From Bacteroides sp. (GTDB lineage Bacteria > Bacteroidota > Bacteroidia > Bacteroidales > Muribaculaceae), in assembly GCA_014802325.1 (NCBI GenBank), contig JAAVCK010000016.1, forward strand, positions 1-64,000: a stretch of DNA of 64,000 nucleotides, in the 5' to 3' direction. Under the pieces are notes generated by a model that was not told the DNA's origin, ran no database searches, and was given only the letters and a program-made list of their open reading frames with translations. A program made the position numbers and the translations under genes. Below are positions 8,930 through 18,178 of the stretch, one piece after another; the stretch's first letter is position 1; every line of letters starts with the position of its first letter.

Positions 8930-9985
8930 TCAGATGGTGAGGTCGCGATATATATCGAGAGCTGTGCGAATGTCGTCGGACGATATTTCTACGTCGGTCA
9001 GCGGATGGCCGGGGGCGGAAATAAGAGTGAACATGATACGTCCGGCAATAGCATTTTTCTTATCATGCCCCATGAGATCGAGCAGAGCGGGATAGTCATC
9101 GCAGGTGATGGCCGGTGCTGAAAAGCCATTATTACGTATGAGCGATGCTAAGATGTGGATATAGTCAGAGGGGAGCGACTCGATGGTGTGGGAGAGTATC
9201 ATCGCCACTACAAGCCCGTGAACCACGGCTATACCGTGGGGTAGCTCGTGGCCACGGTGTATGCAGAGCGATTCAAGAGCATGTCCGAATGTATGGCCGA
9301 GATTGAGTGCTTTGCGCGGGCCTCGTTCGAGCGGGTCGGAAGCTACGATGGATTGCTTTATATCAATGTTTTTTTCAAGCAGACTGTTGATGGAGGCGGC
9401 ATCAGCCTGAAGAATATCAAGATTGAGAGTTTCTGACAATGTGTCGTGAGAGTGCAGCAAGGCATGCTTTACCATCTCGCCGTAGCCTGACAGCAGTTGT
9501 GAGGGAGGAAGAGTGGCAAACAGTCCGGCATCGACTACCACGGCTTCGGCCGGGGCAAATACTCCGATTTCGTTTTTCAGTCCGCCGAAGTCTATCCCGG
9601 TCTTTCCGCCGATGGCGGCGTCGACGGCACTGAGCAGGGTGGTGGGAACGTTGATAAACCTCACACCGCGCTTGAACGTAGCAGCGGCAAATCCCCCCAT
9701 ATCGGTAGTAACTCCGCCGCCTATATTTATGACGAGTGACTTGCGGGTCATGCCGCTACGGGTCATGGCATCCCAAAGCGAACGGCATGTATCAAGATTC
9801 TTATGCTCCTCCCCGGCCGGAAACGTCACTACGTGCCAATGGTCAGGAAGCTTCAGACCGGGGAGTACTTTTGATGCCACAGTGGTGTCAGTGATGACCA
9901 TTACGCCCGCGGGGTGCAGCTCGGCCATTTTATCGCGTAATGCCGAGGCTGCGTCGAGTGTGTAGATTACGTCAGTGCGGGCCAT
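8930..9985 (-). CDS. aroB: 3-dehydroquinate synthase
   Basis: AroB converts DAHP to 3-dehydroquinate in the shikimate pathway, using NAD and a metal ion. The 351-residue protein has the NAD-binding GGGVTTDMGGF (residues 89-99), PTTLLSAVDAAIGGKTGID (about 114-132), and the metal-binding regions GYGEMVKHALL, LGHTFGHALE and LPHGIAVVHG. It is the last gene of a minus-strand run of overlapping genes; its start overlaps the stop of the HAD gene by 1 nt (TAATG). A DAHP synthase, the preceding pathway step, lies at the far right end of the window but is not linked. Confidence 0.95.
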   Translation of the reverse strand: MARTDVIYTLDAASALRDKMAELHPAGVMVITDTTVASKVLPGLKLPDHWHVVTFPAGEEHKNLDTCRSLWDAMTRSGMTRKSLVINIGGGVTTDMGGFAAATFKRGVRFINVPTTLLSAVDAAIGGKTGIDFGGLKNEIGVFAPAEAVVVDAGLFATLPPSQLLSGYGEMVKHALLHSHDTLSETLNLDILQADAASINSLLEKNIDIKQSIVASDPLERGPRKALNLGHTFGHALESLCIHRGHELPHGIAVVHGLVVAMILSHTIESLPSDYIHILASLIRNNGFSAPAITCDDYPALLDLMGHDKKNAIAGRIMFTLISAPGHPLTDVEISSDDIRTALDIYRDLTI

Positions 9986-10731
9986 TATTTCAGAGTGACT
10001 GAGGACATTTCACTAAAGAGAGCCGGCATCTCGGCAGCGCATTGCTCCATAGAATCGTATACAATGTCGGCACCTGCTTTCTCCATTTCGGCACGAGGAA
10101 TCGGGCCGGTAGTCACGCCTACGGTGAATGCTCCGGAGCGGTGTCCGGCCATGACGCCGAGAGGCGCGTTTTCAATGACGATGGCTTCAGCCGGTGACAC
10201 TCCGGCCAGTTTCATACCCATGAGATATGGCTCGGGATCCGGTTTGCCCTTGGTCACATCGCGTGCAGTAATGATTTTATCGGCATAGATAAGTCCGGGG
10301 AAGTCGGTGGTAAGCCGACTGATAACCGTGTCTTGCCCCGAGCCGGTAACCACGATTCGCTCAGTGCCGGCTTGCTTGAAAAATTCGAGCAGACGCATGG
10401 CTCCCGGCATCAGCCCCACTGCGGGCTGAGCGGCAAACAGTTCGGTCTTGCGCTTATATAGTCGCTTGATTTCGTCGGGCGTGGCGTCGCGCCCGAATGC
10501 GCGGTTAAAGAGCCGACACAGCGTGTAGGCACCCGTGGCTCCTTCGTAGAGAAAAAACTCTTCGCGGGTGGTGGGTATACCTATTTCTGTAGCCAGGGTG
10601 TGCCATGCCGTGGCATGGTTGGGCATGGAGTCATAAAGCGTACCGTCCATGTCGATGAGAGCGGCGCGGGGCACAAACTTCTTGGCTCCCGTGGCTGAAA
10701 GATAGCGTAATATAATGTCGTGATTATTCAT
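9985..10731 (-). CDS. HAD-superfamily phosphatase/phosphoglucomutase-like hydrolase
   Basis: This 248-residue protein carries HAD motif I (DMDGTLYDS, nucleophile D27 and acid/base D29), motif II near VVTGSG, motif III lysine in KGKPDPEPYL and the acidic motif IV VIENAPLGVMAG. The cap sequence and the PDPEPY signature place it with subclass-I enzymes related to beta-phosphoglucomutase and phosphoglycolate phosphatase. The substrate cannot be told from sequence. It overlaps the AsmA-like gene by 8 nt and aroB by 1 nt, so the three are translationally coupled. Confidence 0.85.
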   Translation of the reverse strand: MNNHDIILRYLSATGAKKFVPRAALIDMDGTLYDSMPNHATAWHTLATEIGIPTTREEFFLYEGATGAYTLCRLFNRAFGRDATPDEIKRLYKRKTELFAAQPAVGLMPGAMRLLEFFKQAGTERIVVTGSGQDTVISRLTTDFPGLIYADKIITARDVTKGKPDPEPYLMGMKLAGVSPAEAIVIENAPLGVMAGHRSGAFTVGVTTGPIPRAEMEKAGADIVYDSMEQCAAEMPALFSEMSSVTLK

Positions 10732-13700
10732 GCTTAAGTGAGTCGGGTGGAAGTGGCGATTCGATCAGGCCCTCGCGAATGAAAAGCAGCGAGTCGGCCC
10801 GCGATATGGTGTCGGAGGCGTCAGAGCCGAGAGTCTGCATTGTGGCGGGAGCGGATGCGTTGAGGTGCAGTCCGGGGCGTGAAGAATTTCTCACGCCGCG
10901 TATGAATGCGCTTTCGATCTGACGCACGAGGTTGATGCGTGTGGTGTCGGAAATCATGGTGGTAGATGCAAGTTTCTTCTCATTGAGTTTTGCTCCGCCC
11001 AGCCGTATTTTCATCTTGTCGGGATTGCCCGAGATGTTAATGCCGAACTTAAAAGGTATAGGTGATTTCAACACAGCCACGTGATAATTGAAGTTAAGCG
11101 CCAGATCATTGGTGCCCATCACTCCGAGTCGGTAGCGGTCCATATCGAAGATAAACGGGAATAGCTCCACACGCTGACTGTCCACTATCATCTCCACCTC
11201 CATGTGGTCGATCATATTGCGTTTCTTGTCCTTAAACAGTAGCCACTTCGATACCTTGCGGAAGGTTTCGCTATCGAGCAGTACAAGGCTGTCGCCCGAT
11301 ATTTTCACAGCTGCCGAGAGGGTGGGGATGTTGATATTCATGTCGGGTTCAAGCTCTGAAGTTGCGGCGATGTCGGCGTTGATTATACCGCTCACGCCAT
11401 TGAGCAGCGGCATCACAGAGTCGATCGACGGCATCAGTTTCAGAAACCTGTCGATATGGAAATCTTTAAGCAGCATACCGAAAGCGAACCGGAGGTCAGT
11501 CTCGTCGGGCGCGGAATAAAGAGCGTTGAGATCGATTGAGCCCATATCAGTGCGCGCTCTGACGTTGCGGAGGTTGAGGGCGCCGCCGCTCAATCGCGCA
11601 TTGCCGGTGCAGTGGTTGAGCGTCAGATCGCTGTAAAGCACATTAGATATATTGAGTTTCAGAGCGGCGTCGATATTCATCGGTATCACGATAGGCGCAG
11701 CCGAATCGTTTTCAGCTGCCTTATCGAGCACCCGCTGCATCTCGGCCTCACTGTCTTCAGCCACAGACGACAATCCCTCCCGCTCAGCGGTCTTACGATA
11801 TGCCACGCCGGCAAACATGGCGGTGGCTATGCGGTTGATGTCGAGTGTATCGCCCTTTATGTCGAAGTCAAGCACTATCGGAGAGCCGCGACGCGAGGTA
11901 AGCGACCGTGATATGTTGGCTATAGAGCCGTCCACTGTCAGTCGGCTTCGGCCGACGGTATATCTCGTATTGGAGATGGTGAGCGAGTCAGACGAAAATT
12001 TCAAGTCGAGATCCGATATCACATTCCGGATAGGAAAGAGCGGTGTGAACACGCCTATGCGCGACGCCTTGACATGACCTTTCGTGCCCCACTTTTTGAG
12101 CATAGCCACAGTAGATCCGTCGAGATTAAAAGAATTAGCGGTGTCGAGTGAATCAATGTCGGCAGTATGGCGCCTGCGGCTCATAGCCATAGCGCGTGCA
12201 TATATGGAATCGGGCGGGAGTGACGGATACAGCGCGGCTATGGAGTCCATGCGCTGGCGAGTGCGTCGGGTCAAGCGCGGAGGAGCGGGATAGACGGTGA
12301 CAGCCGCGTCGATGTCGCTGATAAATGCCCGCAGCATGTTTTGCGAATATATTGCTCGTCGCGAAGTGATTTTGGCCGAAAGACGCGGCTTGGTTGCACT
12401 GCCGCGGAATCGTGTGAGCGAACCGCTCACTGTGGCGTCGCGCAGGCGTATGCGTGCCGAGTCAGCTTCGTTGTCAAGCGATAGCATTCCGGCTGTGATT
12501 CGTCCGCCTATGGGATTTATTACGGTAGTGTCGGCAGTCGATGCCACATTCAGCATACCTAAGCCTACATTCCAGTCACGACCCTGAACGTCAAGACCCG
12601 GAGTGAAGAATGCCACAGAGTCGATGCGAAGCGATGCTGTGAGCAATGAGTCCACCGTATGAGCGCCCACTGATATGCGTGAGTCAGACCCGAGATTGAG
12701 TGAGGCTTTGTCGATAAACAGACTGGCCGAAGCGTCGCGCATGTCAAGGTGGAAGTCGGCAAGCGATGCCTGACCGTTGAATTTCACGCGGTGAAACTCG
12801 GTCGGTGTAAGATAGCTGCGCCTGAATGCAAAGTCGCACTCGGCTTTCAGGTTGCCTGAAATCTTGCAGGGGAGAGCGTTGAGCAGCCGCTTTGACAGCC
12901 AGCGGGCAACGATGCCTCCCTTGAACGTACCCCGAACGCGCGGATCGGAGAGCGGTCGGCTGACTTTGGCCGAAAGACGGAAGCCTACACCTTCGCCCAC
13001 AGCGAAAAGTTCGGTGATGTCGAGCTGCGACATATCGGGATCGCGACCGTCGATTACGGCTTTGGCTTTCAGACTCAGTTTTTTAAGATACATCTCTTCG
13101 AATCGAGCTGTGCCTTCCTCCACTGTGAGCGCAGCAGTGAGTGAAGGTATCAGATCAGTACCTACGGTATAGGGTTCGGTCAGCGATACGTCGGCCGATA
13201 CCAGAGCTTCGCCGCCTATTTCAGTACTTTCGGGTATGATACCTTCGGGTACTATGGCCACCAGTGAGTGAATTGCCACCGGGAGTAGATTGATATTGAG
13301 CGAGTTGATGACCGTGGAGTGGGAGAAATCGGCCGAGGTGGTGACGTCGACTGTCACATCGGCGAGGGCAGCGCGCATCCGGTCAAGTTTTATTGCTGTG
13401 GGGCGCTCCGGATCCCATGAAATATTGCCACCGAGTCCGAGTCGGATGTCGCTTATGGAGATCTTGCCAATCTCGGCACGGGTGTCGCCTTTGACGTTGA
13501 GAGTATACACCGGATTTTTTTCGCCATGTACGGAAGCGGCCGAGAGAGTGGCGGCTATGTAGGTGGAATCAGGCACCGATAGGTAGCGCACAGGCATGTC
13601 GCCTGAGATAGCGAACCGCCCCAGCGAGAACGAAGGTATGCCTGATGATGAGCCACTGTCGGAATCAGACGGTTTTACAATATCGGAATTTGTAGAGCCG

Positions 13701-14101
13701 TCGGCAGCTGTGACAAGATTTATTTCCGGCCGGATGATTTCCACACGGTCAACGGCTATGGTGCCAGCGATGAGTTTGGGAAGAATCAGCGCGCCGTGAA
13801 AGGCCTGAACCGATACAAGTGAATCGCGCCACGCGGGCAGAGTGTCGGCCGCAGTGCTGAGCGAGTGGGATATTATCTCAAGGCTGTCTACATCGACCAC
13901 AAGGCGGGGAAACGTAGACCAAAACGTAAGTTCTACGCGGCCGATATTTACGTCGGCATTAAGACTTTTACGAGCGGCATCTTCCACCAGAGGTGTAAGT
14001 TTGGCCGGTGTGAGAATCCACACCACCACACTTATGGCAGCTATCAGCAGCAGGACAACACCAGCCACCGAGAATCCGAGAATTTTCAGAAACTTTTTCA
14101 T
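10724..14101 (-). CDS. AsmA-like/DUF748-type envelope protein
   Basis: The 1125-residue product has one N-terminal membrane anchor (about residues 7-30) followed immediately by an AsmA-like opening (TPAKLTPLVEDAARKSLNAD, FPRLVVDVDSLEI). The remainder is a very long beta-rich domain of repeated strands, and a C-terminal AsmA-like region includes LNFNYHVAVLKSPIPFKFGI. AsmA-family proteins are inner-membrane anchored, periplasm-spanning and linked in other bacteria to phospholipid transport or outer-membrane assembly. Its placement between DUF5715 and HAD genes gives no further functional clue. It overlaps both neighbours. Confidence 0.85.
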   Translation of the reverse strand: MKKFLKILGFSVAGVVLLLIAAISVVVWILTPAKLTPLVEDAARKSLNADVNIGRVELTFWSTFPRLVVDVDSLEIISHSLSTAADTLPAWRDSLVSVQAFHGALILPKLIAGTIAVDRVEIIRPEINLVTAADGSTNSDIVKPSDSDSGSSSGIPSFSLGRFAISGDMPVRYLSVPDSTYIAATLSAASVHGEKNPVYTLNVKGDTRAEIGKISISDIRLGLGGNISWDPERPTAIKLDRMRAALADVTVDVTTSADFSHSTVINSLNINLLPVAIHSLVAIVPEGIIPESTEIGGEALVSADVSLTEPYTVGTDLIPSLTAALTVEEGTARFEEMYLKKLSLKAKAVIDGRDPDMSQLDITELFAVGEGVGFRLSAKVSRPLSDPRVRGTFKGGIVARWLSKRLLNALPCKISGNLKAECDFAFRRSYLTPTEFHRVKFNGQASLADFHLDMRDASASLFIDKASLNLGSDSRISVGAHTVDSLLTASLRIDSVAFFTPGLDVQGRDWNVGLGMLNVASTADTTVINPIGGRITAGMLSLDNEADSARIRLRDATVSGSLTRFRGSATKPRLSAKITSRRAIYSQNMLRAFISDIDAAVTVYPAPPRLTRRTRQRMDSIAALYPSLPPDSIYARAMAMSRRRHTADIDSLDTANSFNLDGSTVAMLKKWGTKGHVKASRIGVFTPLFPIRNVISDLDLKFSSDSLTISNTRYTVGRSRLTVDGSIANISRSLTSRRGSPIVLDFDIKGDTLDINRIATAMFAGVAYRKTAEREGLSSVAEDSEAEMQRVLDKAAENDSAAPIVIPMNIDAALKLNISNVLYSDLTLNHCTGNARLSGGALNLRNVRARTDMGSIDLNALYSAPDETDLRFAFGMLLKDFHIDRFLKLMPSIDSVMPLLNGVSGIINADIAATSELEPDMNINIPTLSAAVKISGDSLVLLDSETFRKVSKWLLFKDKKRNMIDHMEVEMIVDSQRVELFPFIFDMDRYRLGVMGTNDLALNFNYHVAVLKSPIPFKFGINISGNPDKMKIRLGGAKLNEKKLASTTMISDTTRINLVRQIESAFIRGVRNSSRPGLHLNASAPATMQTLGSDASDTISRADSLLFIREGLIESPLPPDSLKHE

Positions 14102-14952
14102 TATTCGTCGACGGGCTTTCGTGCCGTGATATGAAAGCAGGGCTGTTTACGTTCGTATTTCACCCAAATCTTACCCTCCTCGCGCATGGCCTTAAGCACT
14201 TCCGAAAGCACTCCTTTGAGGTCGTCGACACTGCGGGGTATGGAGTCGGAATCGGCTATAAACTGGGCGTAGGATATATCAAAAGTTGTGGCAAACTGAT
14301 GTACGGACGAGTCCACTGCATTGCGGTTGCGTCGACGCAACCGCTTCACGGCCTCGGGTGTGCGCAGCACACTTGTCACCTTGATGCGGTAGTCGCCTCC
14401 TCCGCGTGCCTGGATAGTGTCGCGGAAGCGGCGGCCAATCTCGCGCAGAGCGGCTTCGGCCTCGGGCACGAGATAGGGGCGGGAGAATGTAAGGCGGTCA
14501 ATGAAGTAGTCGGCATTTGAAGCTACCTTGACTATCGGGCGGCGCAGTTGCCAGTGCGATCTGGTGCCGCTTAGCGGCTCTATGCCTATCACGCGGGCTT
14601 CGGCAAGGTGCACGTGGTTACTGTCGTTGAATGCTTTGGCCGGACTACCGAAATAATTCACCTTCATCTTGATGGTGGGTTCGGGCATCTTTTCGAGCGG
14701 ACTCGAATAGTCGGCAGACTGTATGGGGGCATTGATGTCAATATATTCCACCGGCTCTTCGGTCTCTTCGTTCATAGCAAACTCCTCAGTGGCGGGCGAG
14801 GGCTTGACGTCGGAACTGCGCGAGCACATATACGTGCATCCGCCGGTAATCACAGCTATTATCGCCAACAGGCGCAGAGCCTTTCGGGGGCTGAACTTAC
14901 GCTTGCGACGGCGTTTTTTTCTTACGGGTTGCGAAGGTGTTGACGGGTTCAT
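14101..14952 (-). CDS. DUF5715-family membrane-anchored protein, M15-peptidase-like
   Basis: I chose ATG 14952, which overlaps the queC stop as TGATG, over an upstream in-frame start that lies inside queC. The 283-residue protein has a very basic N-terminus (RKKRRRKRKFSPRK), one membrane segment (about residues 26-40) and a periplasmic domain. In that domain KVTSVLRTPE, SSVHQFATTFDISY and CFHITAR match the layout of M15-type D-Ala-D-Ala peptidases, whose zinc ligands are His, Asp and His. A cell-wall hydrolytic role is plausible but unproven. The stop overlaps the AsmA-like start (TAATG). Confidence 0.75.
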   Translation of the reverse strand: MNPSTPSQPVRKKRRRKRKFSPRKALRLLAIIAVITGGCTYMCSRSSDVKPSPATEEFAMNEETEEPVEYIDINAPIQSADYSSPLEKMPEPTIKMKVNYFGSPAKAFNDSNHVHLAEARVIGIEPLSGTRSHWQLRRPIVKVASNADYFIDRLTFSRPYLVPEAEAALREIGRRFRDTIQARGGGDYRIKVTSVLRTPEAVKRLRRRNRNAVDSSVHQFATTFDISYAQFIADSDSIPRSVDDLKGVLSEVLKAMREEGKIWVKYERKQPCFHITARKPVDE

Positions 14953-15593
14953 CAGTCGTCGAGTTTTATTCCGGCATATTCGAGAGCTTCGTGCCGCTCC
15001 ACGCAAGTGCCGCATTTTCCACAATGTTTTTCGCCACCTTTGTAGCACGAATAGGTGGTGGAGTAGTCAATTCCCAGATCGCGGCCGTGACATGCTATCT
15101 CGCCTTTGGTTATGCCGGTGTATGGAGCGAGAATGGCGATACCGGCATATGTGCCCAGTCTTACGGCCTCGGCCATAGCCTTGACAAATCCGCTTCTGCA
15201 GTCGGGATATATGGCGTGATCGCCTCCGTGGCTGGCTATCATCACGGTGTCGAGGCCGCGGCTCTCGGCAAGACCGGCCGCGATGGAGAGCATGATACCG
15301 TTGCGGAAGGGTACTACGGTCGATTTCATATTGTCGTCGTCATAGTTTCCCTCAGGTATGGCTTCGGCACCTTGGAGAAGCGAACTCTCGAAGTAGCGGT
15401 TCATGAAGTCAAGATCTATTTCCACGAGTTCGATGCCGAGTTTGCGGCAGTGGAGCCGGGCGCAGTCGCGCTCGCGCGCATTGTGATTGGATCCATAGCT
15501 GAAATTGACAGCGAGGCCTATTTCGGCGGCGTATTCATAAAGCATCGTGACGGAATCCATGCCGCCCGAAAGTACTAAAAGCGAGTGTTTCAT
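14952..15593 (-). CDS. queC: 7-cyano-7-deazaguanine synthase
   Basis: QueC makes preQ0 from 7-carboxy-7-deazaguanine, ammonia and ATP in queuosine biosynthesis. The 213-residue protein has the PP-loop LSGGMDS (residues 8-14), FRNGIMLS, and the zinc-binding cysteines C183, C191, C194 and C197 ([14 protein letters not shown]). It overlaps queF by 4 nt (ATGA), so the two consecutive steps of the pathway are coupled. Confidence 0.95.
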   Translation of the reverse strand: MKHSLLVLSGGMDSVTMLYEYAAEIGLAVNFSYGSNHNARERDCARLHCRKLGIELVEIDLDFMNRYFESSLLQGAEAIPEGNYDDDNMKSTVVPFRNGIMLSIAAGLAESRGLDTVMIASHGGDHAIYPDCRSGFVKAMAEAVRLGTYAGIAILAPYTGITKGEIACHGRDLGIDYSTTYSCYKGGEKHCGKCGTCVERHEALEYAGIKLDD

Positions 15594-16069
15594 TTTCTTG
15601 ACAGTACGTTTTGAAATTGAGCTGCACGGCGCTCGCGGGCAAGTGATTCGTGAGCCTCGTCGCCATAGTTGGCAAAGGGATAGATCGATATTCCGCCTCG
15701 GGGAGTGAACCAGCCGGTCACCTCAATGTAGCGGGGATCCATAAGTGCTATTAGATCTTTCATGATGATATTTACGCAGTCTTCATGAAAATCGCCGTGA
15801 TTACGGAAACTGAACAGGTACAGCTTCAGGCTCTTGCTCTCTACCATCTTCAGGCGAGGAATGTAGGAAATCACTATTTCGGCAAAGTCGGGCTGGCCCG
15901 TCTTGGGGCACAGTGATGTAAATTCCGGACAGTTAAATGTCACCACATATTCATTGTCAGGGTGCTTGTTGTCAAAAGTCTCAAGAATTTCCGGGCAGTA
16001 TGATGAGGGGTATTTCGTGGTCGACTCTCCGAGGAGAGTCACACCTGCGAGTTCGTCAGAATTGCGCAT
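15590..16069 (-). CDS. queF: NADPH-dependent preQ0 reductase
   Basis: QueF reduces the nitrile of preQ0 to preQ1. The 159-residue, single-domain (short) form shows the nucleophilic C54 in [13 protein letters not shown] with D61, the substrate-binding VESKSLKLY and the NADPH-side FHEDC. It is the first gene of the minus-strand operon, about 25 nt downstream of a strong promoter, and is followed directly by queC. Confidence 0.95.
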   Translation of the reverse strand: MRNSDELAGVTLLGESTTKYPSSYCPEILETFDNKHPDNEYVVTFNCPEFTSLCPKTGQPDFAEIVISYIPRLKMVESKSLKLYLFSFRNHGDFHEDCVNIIMKDLIALMDPRYIEVTGWFTPRGGISIYPFANYGDEAHESLARERRAAQFQNVLSRK

Positions 16070-16094
16070 AATGATATATTACAGTTTATTATTG

Positions 16095-16126
16095 CAAAAT
16101 TAATCATTTTTTTCCGCAATGGCAAA
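16095..16126 (-). promoter_or_regulatory. Promoter of the queF-aroB operon
   Basis: On the minus strand TTTG (16126-16123) and TAATTTTG (16102-16095) are separated by exactly 20 nt, matching the Bacteroidota -33/-7 consensus TTTG and TAnnTTTG. Transcription would begin about 20 nt upstream of the queF ATG. Confidence 0.75.
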
Positions 16127-16223
16127 ATGATATTTCACGCTGTTGCTGAAGCATAAAAAATAGACACGCTATGACGGCGCGTCTAAAAAATGTGGATGGA
16201 AAAATCTGGAATTTTAAATTGAT

Positions 16224-16595
16224 TCAGCTAATCGATTTGCCAAAAGGGAAGAGGGCCAGACGCATGAGCTTGAAATTTTGCTTGCCGAAAGGAATGCCTA
16301 TGATCGTAATACATAATATGACACCCCATAAAAGATGCGTCAGTGCAATAGCAAGGCCGCCGAAAAACCACCAGATCACATTCATGATGTCGGCAAAGCA
16401 TCCTGACGGAAAACCGCCGCTGTAGTTAATATCAGTACCGAAAGGCCAGAGCGCAACCTGAGCCAACTTGAGGGTCTGCAATCCGAAAGGAATACCGATA
16501 ATGGTGATCATCAGTGTAAGACTTGCCAATACGTATTCTATCGCAAACAGCAGTCCTCCGAAGATCATCCAGATAATATTAAGCAGTGTATTCAT
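16224..16595 (-). CDS. YccF-domain inner-membrane protein
   Basis: The 123-residue protein consists of two internally repeated halves, each with a hydrophobic helix followed by ITIIGIPFG and an ALWPFG or ALFPFG motif, which is the layout of the YccF (DUF307) family of small inner-membrane proteins of unknown function. It is about 47 nt downstream of the tryptophanase fragment on the same strand and may share its transcript. Function unknown. Confidence 0.85.
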   Translation of the reverse strand: MNTLLNIIWMIFGGLLFAIEYVLASLTLMITIIGIPFGLQTLKLAQVALWPFGTDINYSGGFPSGCFADIMNVIWWFFGGLAIALTHLLWGVILCITIIGIPFGKQNFKLMRLALFPFGKSIS

Positions 16596-16642
16596 GATTG
16601 TAAGTCAAACAACTATTTCTGCGATCTCCTGTTTTTTGATTT

Positions 16643-16819
16643 TCAGGCCAGTTCGCCTGCGCCCGAGTCGATAAGAAGATCGATGTAGGCTTGCTCGGCA
16701 GGGTGCTGAAACACATTGTAGTGAGCGGCCTTGATCCACTGCTCACGCTCCTCGCGGGTGCTTTTCCTGATGGGTTCCACCATCTTTATGCGCCAGGATT
16801 CGGCAAAAAGTAATTCCAT
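16643..16819 (-). pseudogene. tnaA: Tryptophanase N-terminal fragment (58 codons)
   Basis: Translation from ATG 16819 gives MELLFAESWRIKMVEPIRKS, then TREEREQWIKAAHYNVFQ and AYIDLLIDSGAGEL followed by a stop. This matches the first residues of Bacteroidota tryptophanase/tyrosine phenol-lyase, in which the IDLLTDSGTGAM segment normally leads into a protein of about 455 residues. The PLP-binding and catalytic parts are absent and the next gene is YccF. A -7-type element TAAATTTG lies on the minus strand at 16856-16849, so the stub may still be transcribed. I read it as a relic of a deleted gene. Confidence 0.7.
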
Positions 16820-17010
16820 GGTAGAGTATATTTAAGGGGTTTATATGGCAAATTTAATAAAAAATCAGATATAAAAGTCAGACTTAATGAGAAAATAGAT
16901 TCAGGCATATTGCCCGGCGACGCCTACGCATGGCTATGGGGACACCGCTTACGAGTAAGTCAGCGCCCGGTGGACGCTTTTAACGCTTGAATAAATAGGT
17001 TGTGTTACTG

Positions 17011-17060
17011 CAGTTCACTTGCGCCTTGGCGGAGGATTTCGGGGGCGGAGGAGTCAGTGA
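17011..17060 (-). repeat. Degenerate copy of the tsaC 3' end (left flank of cassette)
   Basis: On the minus strand this reads SAPEILRQGASELQ followed by TAA, against TAPEILRQGAGELQ at the true end of tsaC (19448). A 25-base core at 17024-17048 is identical to 19467-19491 and in the same orientation. It lies 2443 bp from the other copy. This is the arrangement expected if an element inserted into the 3' end of tsaC and duplicated it, but no integrase is present. Confidence 0.7.
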
Positions 17061-17117
17061 GGTTCTTTACCGCTTCGCAGTAATTGAATATGCTTATCTA
17101 TCAACGTAAAATTATGT

Positions 17118-17149
17118 TTTGCACATTTGAAAAATTTTTCATAAATTTG
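17118..17149 (+). promoter_or_regulatory. Promoter of the transglutaminase/RHS-tip cassette
   Basis: TTTG at 17118-17121 and TAAATTTG at 17142-17149 have an exact 20-nt spacer. The start codon is at 17154, only 4 nt past the -7 element, so the message would be leaderless or nearly so. Confidence 0.75.
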
Positions 17150-17153
17150 ATTT

Positions 17154-18173
17154 ATGAAAAGAATGTCGCTACTATTATCATTATTTATTGTGTGCATTTC
17201 GTCATTTTCAAAAGAAAGACGAGCTGAGGATTATTATATTGATGCATATAATAAAATTGGAGAAATGCTTACAGGTGATTCTTTGCTATCTATAAAAAAA
17301 GCTGTATTTCTTGCTGAGTGGGCTTATTATGAAGGTAGGTTGAATTATGCAACGGATTTTTGTGAGGAAATAGAAAGAATAAGGAACTATGTTAATTTAT
17401 TTTACGCTGTTAATAATTTGAGAAAATACAAAACCGGTAAGCAAATCGCATTGACTGAGTATTTTTTTAGGCCTTTTTCTGGTAATGGCTATCGACCTTA
17501 TTTGTATGATGAAGAGAGTTTTATTAATGGAGATGAAAGCTGGGAATCCCAATTTGTCTCTAAAACCTTAAAAACACATTCAGGACAATGCCGCTCATTA
17601 CCATGGATGTTCAAGATTTTGTCAGAGGAAATTGGCGCTGACGTTGCACTTGCAAGAGTGCCTGGGCACTGTTATATTATGTATAAAGATGAGGATAACA
17701 GAACACCAGAAGAATGGATAAATCTAGATATAACTTCTCAACAAATGCAACCCGCTTGGTGGATAAAAGAAGATTCGGAATTAAGAGATTCATCAATAAT
17801 TGTAGGTACCTATATGACACCATTAACCGATGAGCAAACGGTGGCTTGTCAGCTAGCAGATCTTGCACATGGTTATTATATGAAATTTAATAGATATGAT
17901 GAATTTACGCTTAATAGTGCTAGCTTATCGCTTGAATATTATCCAATGAATCCGACTGCTATTATTATTTATGGAAAATCCCTGACAAATTTACTAGAAA
18001 AACACATGATGAATAATGGGTTTATATATGATGAGTATGCATTTTACTTATCAATATTAATAGAGAATGCAACTAAGAAACTTGAACGGACGTATATGAA
18101 AAGTCTATCGACAGAACGTCTTGAACATAAGCGAAAACAGCTAATAGAACATAAAAACAATATTAAAAATTAG
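17154..18173 (+). CDS. Secreted transglutaminase-like protein of the cassette
   Basis: The 339-residue protein has a signal peptide (about residues 1-20). Its core has the spacing of a transglutaminase-like cysteine protease fold: C146 in SGQCRSLPWMFKIL, H172 in VPGHCYIMY and D192 in WINLDIT. The N-terminal part is helical (about residues 25-95) and the C-terminus is charged and helical. Codons are conspicuously AT-rich compared with neighbours, suggesting transfer. The next gene, an RHS-tip protein, starts 5 nt downstream, so the two are almost certainly co-expressed. Whether it is a peptidase, a cross-linker or an inactive binder is unknown. Confidence 0.6.
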   Translation: MKRMSLLLSLFIVCISSFSKERRAEDYYIDAYNKIGEMLTGDSLLSIKKAVFLAEWAYYEGRLNYATDFCEEIERIRNYVNLFYAVNNLRKYKTGKQIALTEYFFRPFSGNGYRPYLYDEESFINGDESWESQFVSKTLKTHSGQCRSLPWMFKILSEEIGADVALARVPGHCYIMYKDEDNRTPEEWINLDITSQQMQPAWWIKEDSELRDSSIIVGTYMTPLTDEQTVACQLADLAHGYYMKFNRYDEFTLNSASLSLEYYPMNPTAIIIYGKSLTNLLEKHMMNNGFIYDEYAFYLSILIENATKKLERTYMKSLSTERLEHKRKQLIEHKNNIKN

Positions 18174-18178
18174 TCGAA

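Larger units (their letters stand above)
16820..17153. other. Intergenic stretch left of the AT-rich cassette
   Basis: This region has no credible gene. It holds the upstream element of the tnaA fragment, a small hairpin (CTTAC..GTAAG near 16950), the tsaC-3'-like repeat (17011-17060) and the promoter of the next gene. Base composition changes from mixed to strongly AT-rich after about 17080. Confidence 0.6.

Noticed and set aside
14937-15578. 213-codon plus-strand frame opposite queC
   Set aside because: Antisense shadow of queC, which has all family motifs.
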